Below are positions 45,016 to 54,199 of a stretch of DNA of 64,000 bases, in pieces (the stretch's first letter is position 1; each line of letters starts with the position of its first letter). The notes beneath the pieces are model-generated. The model was not told the origin of the DNA and did not search any database. It worked only from the letters and a program-made list of their open reading frames with translations. The position numbers were made by a program, and so were the translations under genes. The DNA comes from Gammaproteobacteria bacterium. Lineage in GTDB: Bacteria > Pseudomonadota > Gammaproteobacteria > Pseudomonadales > Azotimanducaceae. The DNA lies in the NCBI GenBank assembly GCA_026707735.1, contig JAPOWH010000002.1, positions 372,001 through 436,000 of the forward strand, read 5' to 3'.

Positions 45016-45035
45016 AGCTGTTCGTGACGCCAGAC

Positions 45036-45061
45036 AGCCCGCGACGCTTTGGCGGCGGGCT
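45036..45061. promoter_or_regulatory. Strong hairpin in the proS leader
   Basis: AGCCCGC (45036-45042) and GCGGGCT (45055-45061) pair perfectly over seven bases, around a 12-base loop in which ACGC/GCGT-like pairs may add stability. It lies about 20 bases upstream of the proS start on the minus strand and about 105 bases after the HU-like gene stop. No T run follows on the minus strand. It may be an attenuator, an RNA-processing site or a protein-binding structure; nothing visible decides. Confidence 0.4.
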
Positions 45062-45165
45062 CTTTGATTGGTGTAGAGTCAAGATGCGCAACGCACAGTC
45101 GCGCACCAAGATCGCGAATTATAGAAGTGGTTAGCCTAGCCCAAGGGTGTTGGCTTGAATCCCTA

Positions 45166-45537
45166 TCAGCTCGGCATGTCCCGGAGTTTCTTGAACGGCT
45201 TGACCTTCACATCCCAGTGTGCAGGCTTCGCGGGTATCACAATGGGTTCGCCGGTGCGGATATTGCGGCCCTCTCGTTCCTTCCTTGCCTTGACTTTCAC
45301 GGCTTTCATGCTGAAAAGACCGGAGAACTGAAACTCCTTAGCGCCACGGATACGTAGAGATCGCTCAATGTTGTCTTCCAGCGCTGAAAGCACCTCACCG
45401 ACTTGCCGTTTCGACAGTCCAGTGGAGTCTGCTATGTTTGCGACTAGGTCTACCTTCCTGAGAGGCTTGGTTATGGCCGGCGGTCGCCTTGGAGCCTTAG
45501 CTTTCGCAGGTGCTTTCTTCTTCTTCGATGTTGCCAA
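45166..45537 (-). CDS. HU-family DNA-binding protein with basic N-terminal extension
   Basis: About 123 residues from a TTG at 45537. That start is decided by the strong Shine-Dalgarno block GGAGGGAGGG (45542-45551) a few bases upstream. A Lys/Ala/Pro-rich tail (ATSKKKKAPAKAKAPRRPPA), like histone H1 tails, precedes an HU/IHF-like domain: LRKVDLVANIADSTGLSKRQV, then GAKEFQFSGLFSMKAVKVKAR, then REGRNIRTGEPIVIPAKPA, in which NIRTGE corresponds to the DNA-inserting NPxTGE arm of HU. It should coat or bend DNA. It sits between proS and the divergent fmdB. Confidence 0.85.
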   Translation of the reverse strand: MATSKKKKAPAKAKAPRRPPAITKPLRKVDLVANIADSTGLSKRQVGEVLSALEDNIERSLRIRGAKEFQFSGLFSMKAVKVKARKEREGRNIRTGEPIVIPAKPAHWDVKVKPFKKLRDMPS

Positions 45538-45709
45538 TTTGCCCTCCCTCCGGGTTTGACGTCGTTTCAAGATGGAAAATCGCTACAGATGCGAGGATCA
45601 CTCTCGCACACAATAGAGCGCATGTTACACGATTGTTAATGATTTCTGCGTAGTACACTGCACCCTATGAGTCGTGACAACGAACATTTTCGCATTGGAT
45701 TGGCTCTTC

Positions 45710-45715
45710 TATAAT
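45710..45715 (+). promoter_or_regulatory. Candidate -10 box for fmdB-aspS operon
   Basis: A perfect TATAAT lies at 45710-45715, about 38 bp before the fmdB start. No good -35 hexamer is seen at 17 bases upstream, so this is only a candidate. Confidence 0.3.
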
Positions 45716-45752
45716 TGGCGAACCCTCACATTGCCGTCGAGGATTTGTCTGC

Positions 45753-46106
45753 GTGCCCATATACGAATATCAATGCCGCGCTTGTGGGCATGGGTTCGAA
45801 ACCATTCAAAAATTTAGTGATGATCCCCTAGTGGACTGTCCAGCTTGTGAGAAACCCGATCTCAAGAAGCTGGTGTCGAGAGTGGCCTTTCGACTGAAGG
45901 GCAGTGGCTGGTACGAAACCGACTTCAAGAAGGAAGGCAAGCGCAATGTGGTCGATGCTGACAGTTCGGACACCAAGACGGACGAACCTAGCGGAGATCA
46001 AAAGGCAAAAGCCAAGAAGGAAAACGGTAAAACCGAAAAAACAGATTCCAAACCTGAGCCAAAGACTCCAAAGTCCAGTGCGGATTCAAGCACTGCGAAT
46101 TCTTGA
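45753..46106 (+). CDS. FmdB-type zinc-ribbon regulatory protein
   Basis: A 117-residue protein with a GTG start. Residues 1-45 are the FmdB/Zn-ribbon domain: PIYEYQCRACGHGFE and DDPLVDCPACEKPDLKK give the two CxxC pairs for zinc. The rest is a Lys/Glu/Ser-rich disordered tail. FmdB-family proteins are named after a regulator of formamidase in a methylotroph, but the function of most is unknown. Its position directly upstream of aspS is common in gammaproteobacteria. Confidence 0.88.
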   Translation: MPIYEYQCRACGHGFETIQKFSDDPLVDCPACEKPDLKKLVSRVAFRLKGSGWYETDFKKEGKRNVVDADSSDTKTDEPSGDQKAKAKKENGKTEKTDSKPEPKTPKSSADSSTANS

Positions 46107-46140
46107 CGCAAAGCTCCAATCTACTCTATAGGTCAACCGA

Positions 46141-47916
46141 ATGAGCAACGGAATGCGCTCGCACTATTGTGGTGACATTCGAGCGGGTGACATCGATAAC
46201 AATGTTGCCGTGTGCGGATGGATACAAGTCAGACGCGATCACGGAGGCGTTATTTTCCTTGATGTCAGGGATCGAGAAGGCTTGGTTCAGGTAGTCTACG
46301 AACCCGACAATCAGGAAGTATTCGATCGTGCTACCAATCTGCGCAACGAGTACGTCATACGAGCTACAGGAAAGGTTCGGCATAGAGGCGCAGACAAGAT
46401 CAATCCACGGTTAGCGACGGGAGAAGTAGAGATCTTGGGAGAGACGCTCGAGATTCTCAATTCTGCCGGAGGCCTGCCATTCACGCTTGACGAGTATTCG
46501 AGTGCGGGCGAAGACATAAGACTGCGTTACCGCTACCTAGATCTTCGCAGGCCGGAAATGCAGAAAAGACTCTTCCTGCGATCTAAGATTGCTAGCACCT
46601 CCCGGACCTTTTTGGAGAGTGAGGGTTTCGTCGAAGTGGAGACGCCCACGCTAACCAAGTCCACGCCAGAGGGAGCACGGGACTACTTGGTGCCTAGTCG
46701 CAAGAATCCGGGGCACTTTTTCGCGCTGCCCCAGTCGCCCCAACTGTTCAAGCAGGTGCTGATGATCTCGGGTTTTGACCGCTACTATCAAATCGCCCGC
46801 TGCTATCGCGACGAAGATCTTCGCCATGATCGCCAACCTGAGTTCACGCAAATCGACATTGAGGCCTCTTTTGTAGATGAGTTCGAAGTCATGCGAGTCA
46901 CGGAAGGGTTGCTTCGCAGTGTCTTCGAACGGACACTAGGTATCGACCTAGGCGACTTCCCTGTACTGACGTACTCCGATGCTATGGAGTGCTATGGTTC
47001 CGACAAACCAGACTTGCGAATTCCGCTTGTACTCGCTGGAATCGATGACTTGGTGCGCGACCTGGACTTCAATGTCTTGGCTCGGCCAGCAAGAGACGAG
47101 AACGGTCGGGTTTCAGCCCTGCGCGTGCCAGGTGGTGTTGTCAAACTTTCGCGCAGAGAGATTGACGCCCTGGTGGATTTCGCTCGAGACCATGGAGCTG
47201 AAGGACTTGCCTACATCAAGGTGAACGACATATCGCAGGGGATGGCCGGTCTACAGTCATCGATACTGAAATTCGTAGACGAGCCAACGATTCGTGCGGT
47301 TCTTGAGAAATGTAAATGCGAATCAGGTGACATTCTGTTTGTGGGAGCCGGGCACAGCGAACTCGTAGGCGATTTCATGGGCGCGTTGCGTGTTCAAGTC
47401 GGCCACCAACTTGGGCTAGCGGCGCAAGAGCATCGAGCATGTTGGGTAGTGGATTGGCCCATGTTCGAACGCACCAGCGATGGAAACTACACACCTGCCC
47501 ACCATCCATTCACTCGACCAAGTTGCTCGTTAGAGGAGTTTGCGTCTGCTCCCCACGAAGCCAACGCGAAAGCGTACGACATAGTGTTGGATGGATACGA
47601 ACTTGGTGGCGGGTCTTTGCGTATACATGACGTTCAAATGCAAAGGGCAGTATTCGATGCACTGGGAATGGGTCAGGAAGCTGACGTTAAATTCGGTTTT
47701 CTGCTTGACGCACTCGAAATGGGTTGTCCACCTCACGGAGGAATTGCACTAGGACTAGATCGATTGGCGATGATTGTTGCCGGTGCAGACTCGGTGCGAG
47801 AGGTGATCGCCTTTCCCAAAACTCTTTCGGCGACATGCCCGTTGACGTCTGCACCAAGCACTATTGATGTTGGGCAGATGCGGGAATTGCACCTTGACAT
47901 TCGAGGACGCAAGTAG
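46141..47916 (+). CDS. aspS: Aspartyl-tRNA synthetase
   Basis: A 591-residue bacterial AspRS of standard length. The N-terminal OB-fold anticodon-binding domain has VCGWIQVRRDHGGVIFLDVRD. Motif 1 is in FVEVETPTLTKSTPEGARDYL, motif 2 in RCYRDEDLRHDRQPEFTQID, and motif 3 in GIALGLDRLAMIV; the GAD insertion domain lies between. It charges tRNA-Asp in the cytoplasm. The yebC gene starts on the last base of its stop codon, so expression is coupled. Confidence 0.97.
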   Translation: MSNGMRSHYCGDIRAGDIDNNVAVCGWIQVRRDHGGVIFLDVRDREGLVQVVYEPDNQEVFDRATNLRNEYVIRATGKVRHRGADKINPRLATGEVEILGETLEILNSAGGLPFTLDEYSSAGEDIRLRYRYLDLRRPEMQKRLFLRSKIASTSRTFLESEGFVEVETPTLTKSTPEGARDYLVPSRKNPGHFFALPQSPQLFKQVLMISGFDRYYQIARCYRDEDLRHDRQPEFTQIDIEASFVDEFEVMRVTEGLLRSVFERTLGIDLGDFPVLTYSDAMECYGSDKPDLRIPLVLAGIDDLVRDLDFNVLARPARDENGRVSALRVPGGVVKLSRREIDALVDFARDHGAEGLAYIKVNDISQGMAGLQSSILKFVDEPTIRAVLEKCKCESGDILFVGAGHSELVGDFMGALRVQVGHQLGLAAQEHRACWVVDWPMFERTSDGNYTPAHHPFTRPSCSLEEFASAPHEANAKAYDIVLDGYELGGGSLRIHDVQMQRAVFDALGMGQEADVKFGFLLDALEMGCPPHGGIALGLDRLAMIVAGADSVREVIAFPKTLSATCPLTSAPSTIDVGQMRELHLDIRGRK

Positions 47917-48656
47917 TGGCTGGTCACTCAAAGTGGGCCAATATCAAACACCGAAAAGCCCGTCAAGATGCCAAGCGAGCCAAAGTCTGGACAAAGGTCA
48001 TTCGCGAATTGACTGTCGCGGCAAGACTCGGAGGACCCAATCCAGCAGACAATCCACGGCTTCGAGCTGCGATGGATAATGCTCTGGCAGCGAACATGCC
48101 ACGAGACACTATGGATCGTGCCATAGCCCGAGGTGCGGGAGATTCGGACGAGGGCGCATTGGAGGAAATTGTCTACGAAGGCTACGGTCCCGGCGGAGTT
48201 GCCATTTTGGTCGAGACACTGACGGACAATCGCAACCGAACGGTCGCTGCAATACGCCATGCATTTTCTAAGTTTGGTGGCTCTCTTGGCACATCTGGTT
48301 CCGTTGCGTACCTGTTCGACCGACGTGGCGTGTTGCATTTCGACAGCACTGTCGATGAGGAGCGCATCATGGAAGTCGCATTGGATGCCGAGGCTGAGGA
48401 TGTGGAGAGCGACGACGATGGGAATACCGTCGTGTTTACCACATTTGAAAGCTATGGCTCAGTCCTGGATGCCTTTCGTGCCGAATCGATGGAACCAGCG
48501 ATCGCGGAAGTAACCATGTGGCCGTCTACCTCTACCGAGTGTGATGTGGATTTGACTCAAAAGACACTGAATTTGGTCGAAGCTCTGGATGACTTGGACG
48601 ATGTTCAGAACGTCTATTCAAATGCTGAATTGTCTGATGCCGTGGACCCGGGATGA
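47916..48656 (+). CDS. yebC: YebC/PmpR family transcriptional regulator or translation factor
   Basis: A 246-residue YebC. It starts at a GTG: AGHSKWANIKHRKARQDAKR is the conserved N-terminal block, followed by GGPNPADNPRLRAAMDNALAANMPRD and RAIARGAG. IVYEGYGPGGVAILVETLTDNRNRT is the middle signature. YebC proteins bind DNA or, as more recently shown, help ribosomes at difficult proline stretches. The next gene, ruvC, starts within its stop (ATGA). This aspS-yebC-ruvC order is widely conserved. Confidence 0.95.
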   Translation: MAGHSKWANIKHRKARQDAKRAKVWTKVIRELTVAARLGGPNPADNPRLRAAMDNALAANMPRDTMDRAIARGAGDSDEGALEEIVYEGYGPGGVAILVETLTDNRNRTVAAIRHAFSKFGGSLGTSGSVAYLFDRRGVLHFDSTVDEERIMEVALDAEAEDVESDDDGNTVVFTTFESYGSVLDAFRAESMEPAIAEVTMWPSTSTECDVDLTQKTLNLVEALDDLDDVQNVYSNAELSDAVDPG

Positions 48657-49144
48657 GCCGCATTCTCGGAATTGATCCGGGATCTCGATCTACAGGCTAT
48701 GGCTTGATCGAGCAATCAGAAACGGGAATCGACTACGTCGCATCTGGAGTAATAAGAACGCAGCACGAGGGATATCCGGCTAGACTTAAGGAAATCTACA
48801 GTGGAATCGACCTGGTTGTTGCTGAATATGCTCCTGACGAATGTGCATTGGAGGAAGTTTTCGTAGCACACAACCCAAGTTCAGCCTTGAAGCTCGGCCA
48901 AGCTAGAGGAGCCGCATTAGTTGCGGTCATGTCTCACGAAGTTGCTGTAAGCGAGTACGCAGCCCGAAGAGTGAAGAGCATGATCGTTGGGACAGGAAAA
49001 GCGACTAAGGACCAGGTCAAATACATGGTCAAGGCTCTCCTGCACTTGGACGGACGATTGAGCCAGGACGCATCCGATGCCTTGGCAATCGCAATCTGCC
49101 ATGCGTTTTCGAAAAAGACCGATGATTGGACGATTGGTCGGTAA
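48653..49144 (+). CDS. ruvC: Holliday junction resolvase RuvC
   Basis: A 163-residue RuvC. The first catalytic Asp is in SRILGIDPGSRSTGYGLIE; the Glu is in ALEEVFVAHNPSSALKLGQARG; the last acidic pair is in LSQDASDALAIAICHA. This is the complete RNase H-like acidic set. It cuts Holliday junctions brought by RuvAB. The start codon overlaps yebC (ATGA), and the end overlaps ruvA by 23 bp. Confidence 0.96.
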   Translation: MSRILGIDPGSRSTGYGLIEQSETGIDYVASGVIRTQHEGYPARLKEIYSGIDLVVAEYAPDECALEEVFVAHNPSSALKLGQARGAALVAVMSHEVAVSEYAARRVKSMIVGTGKATKDQVKYMVKALLHLDGRLSQDASDALAIAICHAFSKKTDDWTIGR

Positions 49145-49703
49145 GCTAGTAGAAGTGGACGGTGCTGTCGCGCTTATTGACGTTAATGGCGTTGGGTACG
49201 AAGTTGAAGCGCCCGACGGGACGTTTGACGAACGAAAAATAGGCGATGAGTGCACGTTGTTTACCCACCAGATTGTGCAGCCAGATCAGAGCTCGATGTA
49301 TGCATTTCCCAGCAAGCCGATGCGAGAGTTTTTTCGTGTGCTGATTAAGATTTCGGGCATTGGGCCGAAGAGCGCCGTTTCGATGTTGGCAGCGTTCACC
49401 GTTTCGGAGCTTATTCGAATAGTCAGTCAACGCGATACAGGTGCTTTGATGCGCGTCAAGGGCATTGGCAAGCGAACCGCCGAGCGAATATTGGTGGATC
49501 TCTTTGATCGCGTGGAGCGGCTTCCCTATGCGCTGGCACACTCCACAACCAGTACGTCTTCGTTGCAATCCGACGCAGAATCTGCGCTTGTGCAACTGGG
49601 GTTTCGTCAGACTCAAGCGCGCGATGCGGTTAAGGGAGCTTGGTATGAAGGTGTCTCACTTGAAGAGTTGATACGAGCTAGTTTGCAGCGACTTTCCCGA
49701 TAG
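49122..49703 (+). CDS. ruvA: Holliday junction branch migration protein RuvA
   Basis: About 193 residues from the ATG at 49122, which gives the standard [14 protein letters not shown] start; the longer frame to 49077 is inside ruvC. Domain I is the OB-fold, ending in [19 protein letters not shown]; domain II has paired helix-hairpin-helix motifs (ISGIGPKSA and [16 protein letters not shown]). Domain [19 protein letters not shown] to the end, contacts RuvB. It binds four-way junctions and recruits RuvB. The 23-bp overlap with ruvC suggests coupling. Confidence 0.95.
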   Translation: MIGRLVGKLVEVDGAVALIDVNGVGYEVEAPDGTFDERKIGDECTLFTHQIVQPDQSSMYAFPSKPMREFFRVLIKISGIGPKSAVSMLAAFTVSELIRIVSQRDTGALMRVKGIGKRTAERILVDLFDRVERLPYALAHSTTSTSSLQSDAESALVQLGFRQTQARDAVKGAWYEGVSLEELIRASLQRLSR

Positions 49704-49705
49704 CC

Positions 49706-50755
49706 ATGAGTATCGACCCTGACGATTTGCGAGTCATCAAGCCGATGGCTGACGACGAAGACCGACGATTCGACAGACAGTTGCGCCCCGCAACCCTGAA
49801 CGAGTTCATAGGTCAATCGAAGCTGAAAGAGCAATTGAGTATCTGCATTGATGCGGCTCGAGAGCGTGGCGATACGCTTGCCCACATTCTGCTGTATGGA
49901 CCGCCAGGTCTTGGCAAGACGACGCTTGCGCACATTGTCGGAAATGAAATGAAAGCAGCGGTTCGCGTTACGTCAGGGCCAGTCTTGGAACGTGCTGGGG
50001 ACATGGCGTCTATGCTGACCAACTTGGAGCCCAACGGTATTCTCTTTGTTGACGAGTGTCATCGACTGCCAGTCGCCGTTGAAGAGATCCTCTATCCTGC
50101 CATGGAGGATTTCAACATTGACATTCTGTTGGGTGATGGTCCAGCTGCAAGATCCGTGCGAATGAACTTGCCGCCGTTCACACTGGTTGGGGCAACTACG
50201 CGCATAGGACTGCTCACCAATCCTCTGTACGATCGTTTTGATATTGTCTTGAGGCTGGAATACTACGAAGCTGAGGATCTGGCCAACATCATTCGCCGCT
50301 CTGCGACAATGCTGAAAATACAAATAGACGACGATGGAGCAATCGAAATCGCCAATCGATCGCGGTCCACGCCGAGAGTTGCCAACCGCCTTCTTCGTCG
50401 GGTTCGCGACTATTCGCAGGTTCGAATGGACGGTACCATCAATCAAGCCGTTGCCGATGAAGCTTTGTCGCTATTCGAGGTCGACACTCAAGGACTTGAT
50501 GGAATGGATGCTACGTACCTATCTACGGTAATCGAAAAGTTCTCAGGGGGCCCCGTGGGCATTGAGACTCTGTCTGCGTCCATTGGCGAGGATAGAGGTA
50601 CCCTCGAAGAAGTCGTAGAGCCATTCTTGATACAGAAAGGCTTTCTTATGCGAACCCCGCGCGGACGGGTGGCGACAACGCTGGCGTGGCGGCATTTGGG
50701 ATTGAAAGGTGGTCCCTCGACAGGATCGGAACTTGGATTGGATTTGGACGACTAA
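49706..50755 (+). CDS. ruvB: Holliday junction helicase RuvB
   Basis: A 349-residue AAA+ motor. [20 protein letters not shown] opens the conserved part; Walker A is [17 protein letters not shown]; Walker B is [17 protein letters not shown], with Asp-Glu; sensor 1 is [12 protein letters not shown]. The winged-helix C-terminus ends [20 protein letters not shown]. It drives branch migration. tolQ starts five bases after its stop. The gene ybgC, frequently found between ruvB and tolQ, is absent. Confidence 0.97.
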   Translation: MSIDPDDLRVIKPMADDEDRRFDRQLRPATLNEFIGQSKLKEQLSICIDAARERGDTLAHILLYGPPGLGKTTLAHIVGNEMKAAVRVTSGPVLERAGDMASMLTNLEPNGILFVDECHRLPVAVEEILYPAMEDFNIDILLGDGPAARSVRMNLPPFTLVGATTRIGLLTNPLYDRFDIVLRLEYYEAEDLANIIRRSATMLKIQIDDDGAIEIANRSRSTPRVANRLLRRVRDYSQVRMDGTINQAVADEALSLFEVDTQGLDGMDATYLSTVIEKFSGGPVGIETLSASIGEDRGTLEEVVEPFLIQKGFLMRTPRGRVATTLAWRHLGLKGGPSTGSELGLDLDD

Positions 50756-50760
50756 CAAGC

Positions 50761-51441
50761 ATGGATGACTCTGTTTCCTACTACACACTGATATTCGGGG
50801 CATCATGGCCAGTCTTGACGATTATTTTGTTGCTGGCGGTGGTTTCCGTAGTGTCTTGGACAATGATCTTTCAGCGATTCATTGCGCTCTCCAGTGCACG
50901 ACGAGAATTGTTGGATTTCGAGGACGAATTTTGGGGTGGCACCGATTTACGTGAACTCTATTCCGAAGTGCGAGAATCCGAATCGCAGTCGGGGATAGAA
51001 AAAATTTTCCTAGCCGGTTTTCGAGAGTTCGAGCGCATTGTCGATGATGGCAATGTCGATCCTGATGCCGTTCTGACTTCAGTAACGCGAGTGACCCGCG
51101 TGGCAGTAGCGAGGGAAGAGGAATCCTTGGAGACTCACCTGGGTTTTCTTGCGTCTGTGGGTTCGGTCAGCCCGTACGTAGGGCTCTTGGGAACCGTTGT
51201 TGGACTGATCAACGTCTTTCGCGACATTGCGACCATGACACAGGCGACTCATGCGTCGCTGGCCCCGGGTATCGCCGAAGTTTTGATTGTGACCGCAATG
51301 GGACTATTTGCGGCCATTCCTGCAGTGGTGGCGTTCAACCGCTACTCTGCGCGGGTCGAAACGCTGAGCAAGAGATATGAGGGATTTGTAGACGAATTGG
51401 TGTCAATTCTGTATCGGGCAGCTCGGGCGGAGGCCAAGTAG
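50761..51441 (+). CDS. tolQ: Tol-Pal inner membrane protein TolQ
   Basis: A 226-residue MotA/ExbB-family protein from the ATG at 50761. Three membrane segments are visible: residues about 12-32 (SWPVLTIILLLAVVSVVSW), then a long cytoplasmic loop, then about 130-155 (SVSPYVGLLGTVVGLINVF) and 165-195 (LAPGIAEVLIVTAMGLFAAIPAVVAF). The Thr/Pro-containing helices of the proton channel are present. With TolR it uses proton-motive force to energise TolA during cell constriction. Confidence 0.95.
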   Translation: MDDSVSYYTLIFGASWPVLTIILLLAVVSVVSWTMIFQRFIALSSARRELLDFEDEFWGGTDLRELYSEVRESESQSGIEKIFLAGFREFERIVDDGNVDPDAVLTSVTRVTRVAVAREEESLETHLGFLASVGSVSPYVGLLGTVVGLINVFRDIATMTQATHASLAPGIAEVLIVTAMGLFAAIPAVVAFNRYSARVETLSKRYEGFVDELVSILYRAARAEAK

Positions 51442-51870
51442 ATGGCAAATCGCCGCCGACCCATGTCGCAAATAAATGTGGTGCCGTTGATCGACGTAAT
51501 GTTAGTGCTGCTGGTAATTTCGATGGTTGCGGTTCCCATGCTCATACAGGGAATCGATGTTGATCTGCCACAAAAGCCCTCCGAAACGTTGGAAGGGGGC
51601 GACGACAATCCGCTTGTCGTAACCGTAGACGAGAACGGTCGCATCTACCTCAATATTGGCGTCAGCGACATCTACGACGAGGACGAGTTTGTGACATTGG
51701 AAACGCTCAAGGAACGTGCATCAAAGGTCTTGGGGGCTAGGCCAGACATTCCCGTGTTTGTGCGCGCCGACAAAAGATTGGCTTACGGAGAAGTCGTCGA
51801 GGTAATGCAGGCATTGCAGGAATCAGGCGCACTGAGCGTGGGTCTTACAACGGAGCCGCCGGAAGTCTAG
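51442..51870 (+). CDS. tolR: Tol-Pal inner membrane protein TolR
   Basis: A 142-residue ExbD/TolR. One N-terminal helix, INVVPLIDVMLVLLVISMVAVPM, carries the essential Asp at residue 18. The periplasmic part has DVDLPQKPSE and VFVRADKRLAYGEVVEVMQAL, the family block. It starts on the first base after the tolQ stop. TolR stators work with TolQ. Confidence 0.95.
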   Translation: MANRRRPMSQINVVPLIDVMLVLLVISMVAVPMLIQGIDVDLPQKPSETLEGGDDNPLVVTVDENGRIYLNIGVSDIYDEDEFVTLETLKERASKVLGARPDIPVFVRADKRLAYGEVVEVMQALQESGALSVGLTTEPPEV

Positions 51871-51874
51871 ATTG

Positions 51875-52567
51875 ATGTTTGAACGAGCTCGCGACTACAC
51901 GATTCCGTTCGTATTGGCGGTGCTTTTGCATTCATTTGCGCTAGTGTCTCCCATGGTTTTTGGTTTTGGCAACGGTGACCGTAATCAGGAACCCGTATTC
52001 AAACCGAGAACGATTTCTGCGACCCTGGTCATTTTGGAAACTACAGCTCAAACTGTCGGCATAGCTCCGCAACCAACCGACAACCCAGCTCCGATTGCTC
52101 CGTTGCCGGTTGCGGACGACGAGCAAGATGTGCCCGATGCAGCCGAAGAAATGGAACAATCCGAAGAGGAGCGTGAAGCGCTCCGCCAGTTGAGGTTGGA
52201 AGAGCTGCGCAACCAGATATTCGATCAAGAGCTTCTTCTAGAGAGTCAGGAATTGGCGGCGAACGGTATGGAGGCGGAAGGAACGACCTATGTCAACGCC
52301 ATTTATTCGGCAATTGTCGTGAAATGGTCAAGGCCGCCAAGCGCTAAGCGGGATATGGAAGCCGTGGTGCTCGTCGAGCTCTTTCCAAACGGCGAGCTCA
52401 ACACGGCTAGTCTTGTACAATCCAGCGGTCATGACGCATTTGACCGTTCGACATTGGCGGCAGTCAGGTCTGTCAAGAAGTTTTCTGTTCCCCAAAATTC
52501 CGAATTGTTTGAACGTCGATTTCGTTCGTTCAAGCTTAGATTCAAAGGAGAGGACCTGCTGAGGTGA
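51875..52567 (+). CDS. tolA: TolA-like energy transducer (short)
   Basis: About 230 residues from the ATG at 51875 (a TTG at 51872 is less likely). It has a single N-terminal membrane helix (about residues 10-30), a Pro-rich and acidic linker, and a coiled-coil segment (EEREALRQLRLEELRNQIF) of about 40 residues. The C-terminal TonB/TolA-type domain has TYVNAIYSAIVVKWSRPPSA and VVLVELFPNGELNTASLVQSS. It is about half as long as E. coli TolA because the helical middle is much reduced. TolA couples TolQR to Pal and TolB at the outer membrane. Confidence 0.88.
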   Translation: MFERARDYTIPFVLAVLLHSFALVSPMVFGFGNGDRNQEPVFKPRTISATLVILETTAQTVGIAPQPTDNPAPIAPLPVADDEQDVPDAAEEMEQSEEEREALRQLRLEELRNQIFDQELLLESQELAANGMEAEGTTYVNAIYSAIVVKWSRPPSAKRDMEAVVLVELFPNGELNTASLVQSSGHDAFDRSTLAAVRSVKKFSVPQNSELFERRFRSFKLRFKGEDLLR

Positions 52568-53868
52568 GAACTTTCGTAGCAACTATTTGGCTGTTCCTGT
52601 GTTTCTCGGCGCAGGGCTTCGAGATTCTCATTGACCAAGGGAACGACCAAGTCAGTTCCCTCGCGGTAGTACCATTCAATGCGCCCGCGGGTGTCCAGGA
52701 CATGACTCCCATTGTCGAGTTCGACTTAGCGAGGAGCGGCCAATTCGCGCCCATGGATGCGACCCACATGCTGTCGCTGCCAAACACGCCCGATGAGATC
52801 AACTATCGAGATTGGAAGGTACTAGGTGTTCAATATGTTGTGATAGGCGATGTTTCGGAGTCCGAGGATGGCACCCTTTCAGTCACCTATCACGTATTTA
52901 ACGTGACGTTGGAGCAACGACTTCATGGGGGAACCGTTTCAGGCCCCACCACAGCATTTCGTGACATCGCACATCTAGTTGCTGACAAGGTGTTCGAAGC
53001 CATAGCAGACATACCCGGTGCGTTTTCAACCAAGATCATGTACGTTCTGGTTCAAGGTCGTGCCACGGAAAATCCGCTTTTTAGTCTGCAGATTGCCGAT
53101 TCCGACGGCGCTAATGTTCAGACGATACTTGAATCCCCACATCCAATCTTGTCGCCAAGTTGGTCGCCGGATGGGCAAAAGATTTGCTATGTTTCCTTCG
53201 AGACGGGGCGTTCCACCGTAATCGTGCACGAATTGGCGACAGGCGAACGGGACACGATCGCGGCGTTCGAAGGCACGAATAGTGCGCCGACTTTTTCACC
53301 AGACGGCACGCATATCGCGCTATCACTGTCAAAGGACGGCAATTTTGAGATCTACACAGTGCGATTGCGGGATCTCAATTTTCGACGGATTACAAACCAT
53401 CGAGGCATCGACACGGAACCTTCGTGGACCGCGGACGGCAATTCTCTGATATTCACGTCTGACCGAGCGGGCAATCCTCAGCTCTACTCCGTGAAACTTA
53501 ATAACCTAAACCCGAAGAGATTGACCTTTGAAGGCGACTACAACGCACGTCCCCGAATGCATCCCGACGGGGAACATCTGCTCTATGTGCATCGTGCCGA
53601 CGACGCGGGATTCCACATCGTTTGGCAGTCGCTAAATGGCGATACACAACCACGCATACTCACTAGTAACGTTTTGGATGAGTCGCCATCACTGTCGCCC
53701 AATGGCGAGATGGTTGTCTATGCGACACGCGATCAAAACAGGGGAATTCTTGCTGTCGTGTCGACCGACGGACAGGTTGCGCTGAAGTTGCCGTCTGAGG
53801 ATGGCGACGTCCAAGAACCCGCATGGTCACCCTTCATGGCATCCAGTCTTGTTTCGCGCGATATTTGA
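52564..53868 (+). CDS. tolB: Tol-Pal periplasmic beta-propeller protein TolB
   Basis: A 434-residue TolB starting at a GTG that overlaps the tolA stop. A signal peptide (FVATIWLFLCFSAQGFE) is followed by an N-terminal domain (about 25-165) and a five-to-six-bladed WD-like propeller with the blade signatures PSWSPDGQKICYVS, PTFSPDGTHIALS, PSWTADGNSLIFTSDRAGN, PRMHPDGEHLLYVH and PSLSPNGEMVVYAT. It binds Pal in the periplasm and is released when TolA pulls. A 331-bp gap separates it from pal. Confidence 0.95.
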   Translation: MRTFVATIWLFLCFSAQGFEILIDQGNDQVSSLAVVPFNAPAGVQDMTPIVEFDLARSGQFAPMDATHMLSLPNTPDEINYRDWKVLGVQYVVIGDVSESEDGTLSVTYHVFNVTLEQRLHGGTVSGPTTAFRDIAHLVADKVFEAIADIPGAFSTKIMYVLVQGRATENPLFSLQIADSDGANVQTILESPHPILSPSWSPDGQKICYVSFETGRSTVIVHELATGERDTIAAFEGTNSAPTFSPDGTHIALSLSKDGNFEIYTVRLRDLNFRRITNHRGIDTEPSWTADGNSLIFTSDRAGNPQLYSVKLNNLNPKRLTFEGDYNARPRMHPDGEHLLYVHRADDAGFHIVWQSLNGDTQPRILTSNVLDESPSLSPNGEMVVYATRDQNRGILAVVSTDGQVALKLPSEDGDVQEPAWSPFMASSLVSRDI

Positions 53869-54199
53869 GTTGCAAGAAAATCACGCGATTTTCAAGAATT
53901 CCACTAACAAATCGCAAGTATCGTTGCATAATAGAGTCGATCATGATGACGTTTGTTGTCGTGGAGGGATTGGCTTAAATTGCCACATTTCGTTGCATCT
54001 CAGGTGCATGAAATCGATAGAATGTGGAATACTGCGTTTTGTCAGTGCACTGCAACAAGTGTGGTTGCCGAAATGTGGGTAAAGTGGAACGTTGCAGCAT
54101 GTAGCGAGTCGCTTGGTCCGATGGAAATTTGTGATTCGTGCATCGTGCAAGGAATCACGTTGTAATTCGATGCTCTCAAAAAGGAATCGGGAGAAACAA
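53869..54199. promoter_or_regulatory. 331-bp gap between tolB and pal with perfect hairpin
   Basis: No gene is supported here. GAAAATC (53876-53882), loop ACGC, GATTTTC (53887-53893) form a perfect seven-base stem eight bases past the tolB stop; it is AT-rich and lacks a T run. The remainder is AT-leaning and could hold a separate pal promoter. In most gammaproteobacteria tolB and pal are close together, so this spacing suggests independent control of pal-cpoB. Confidence 0.4.
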
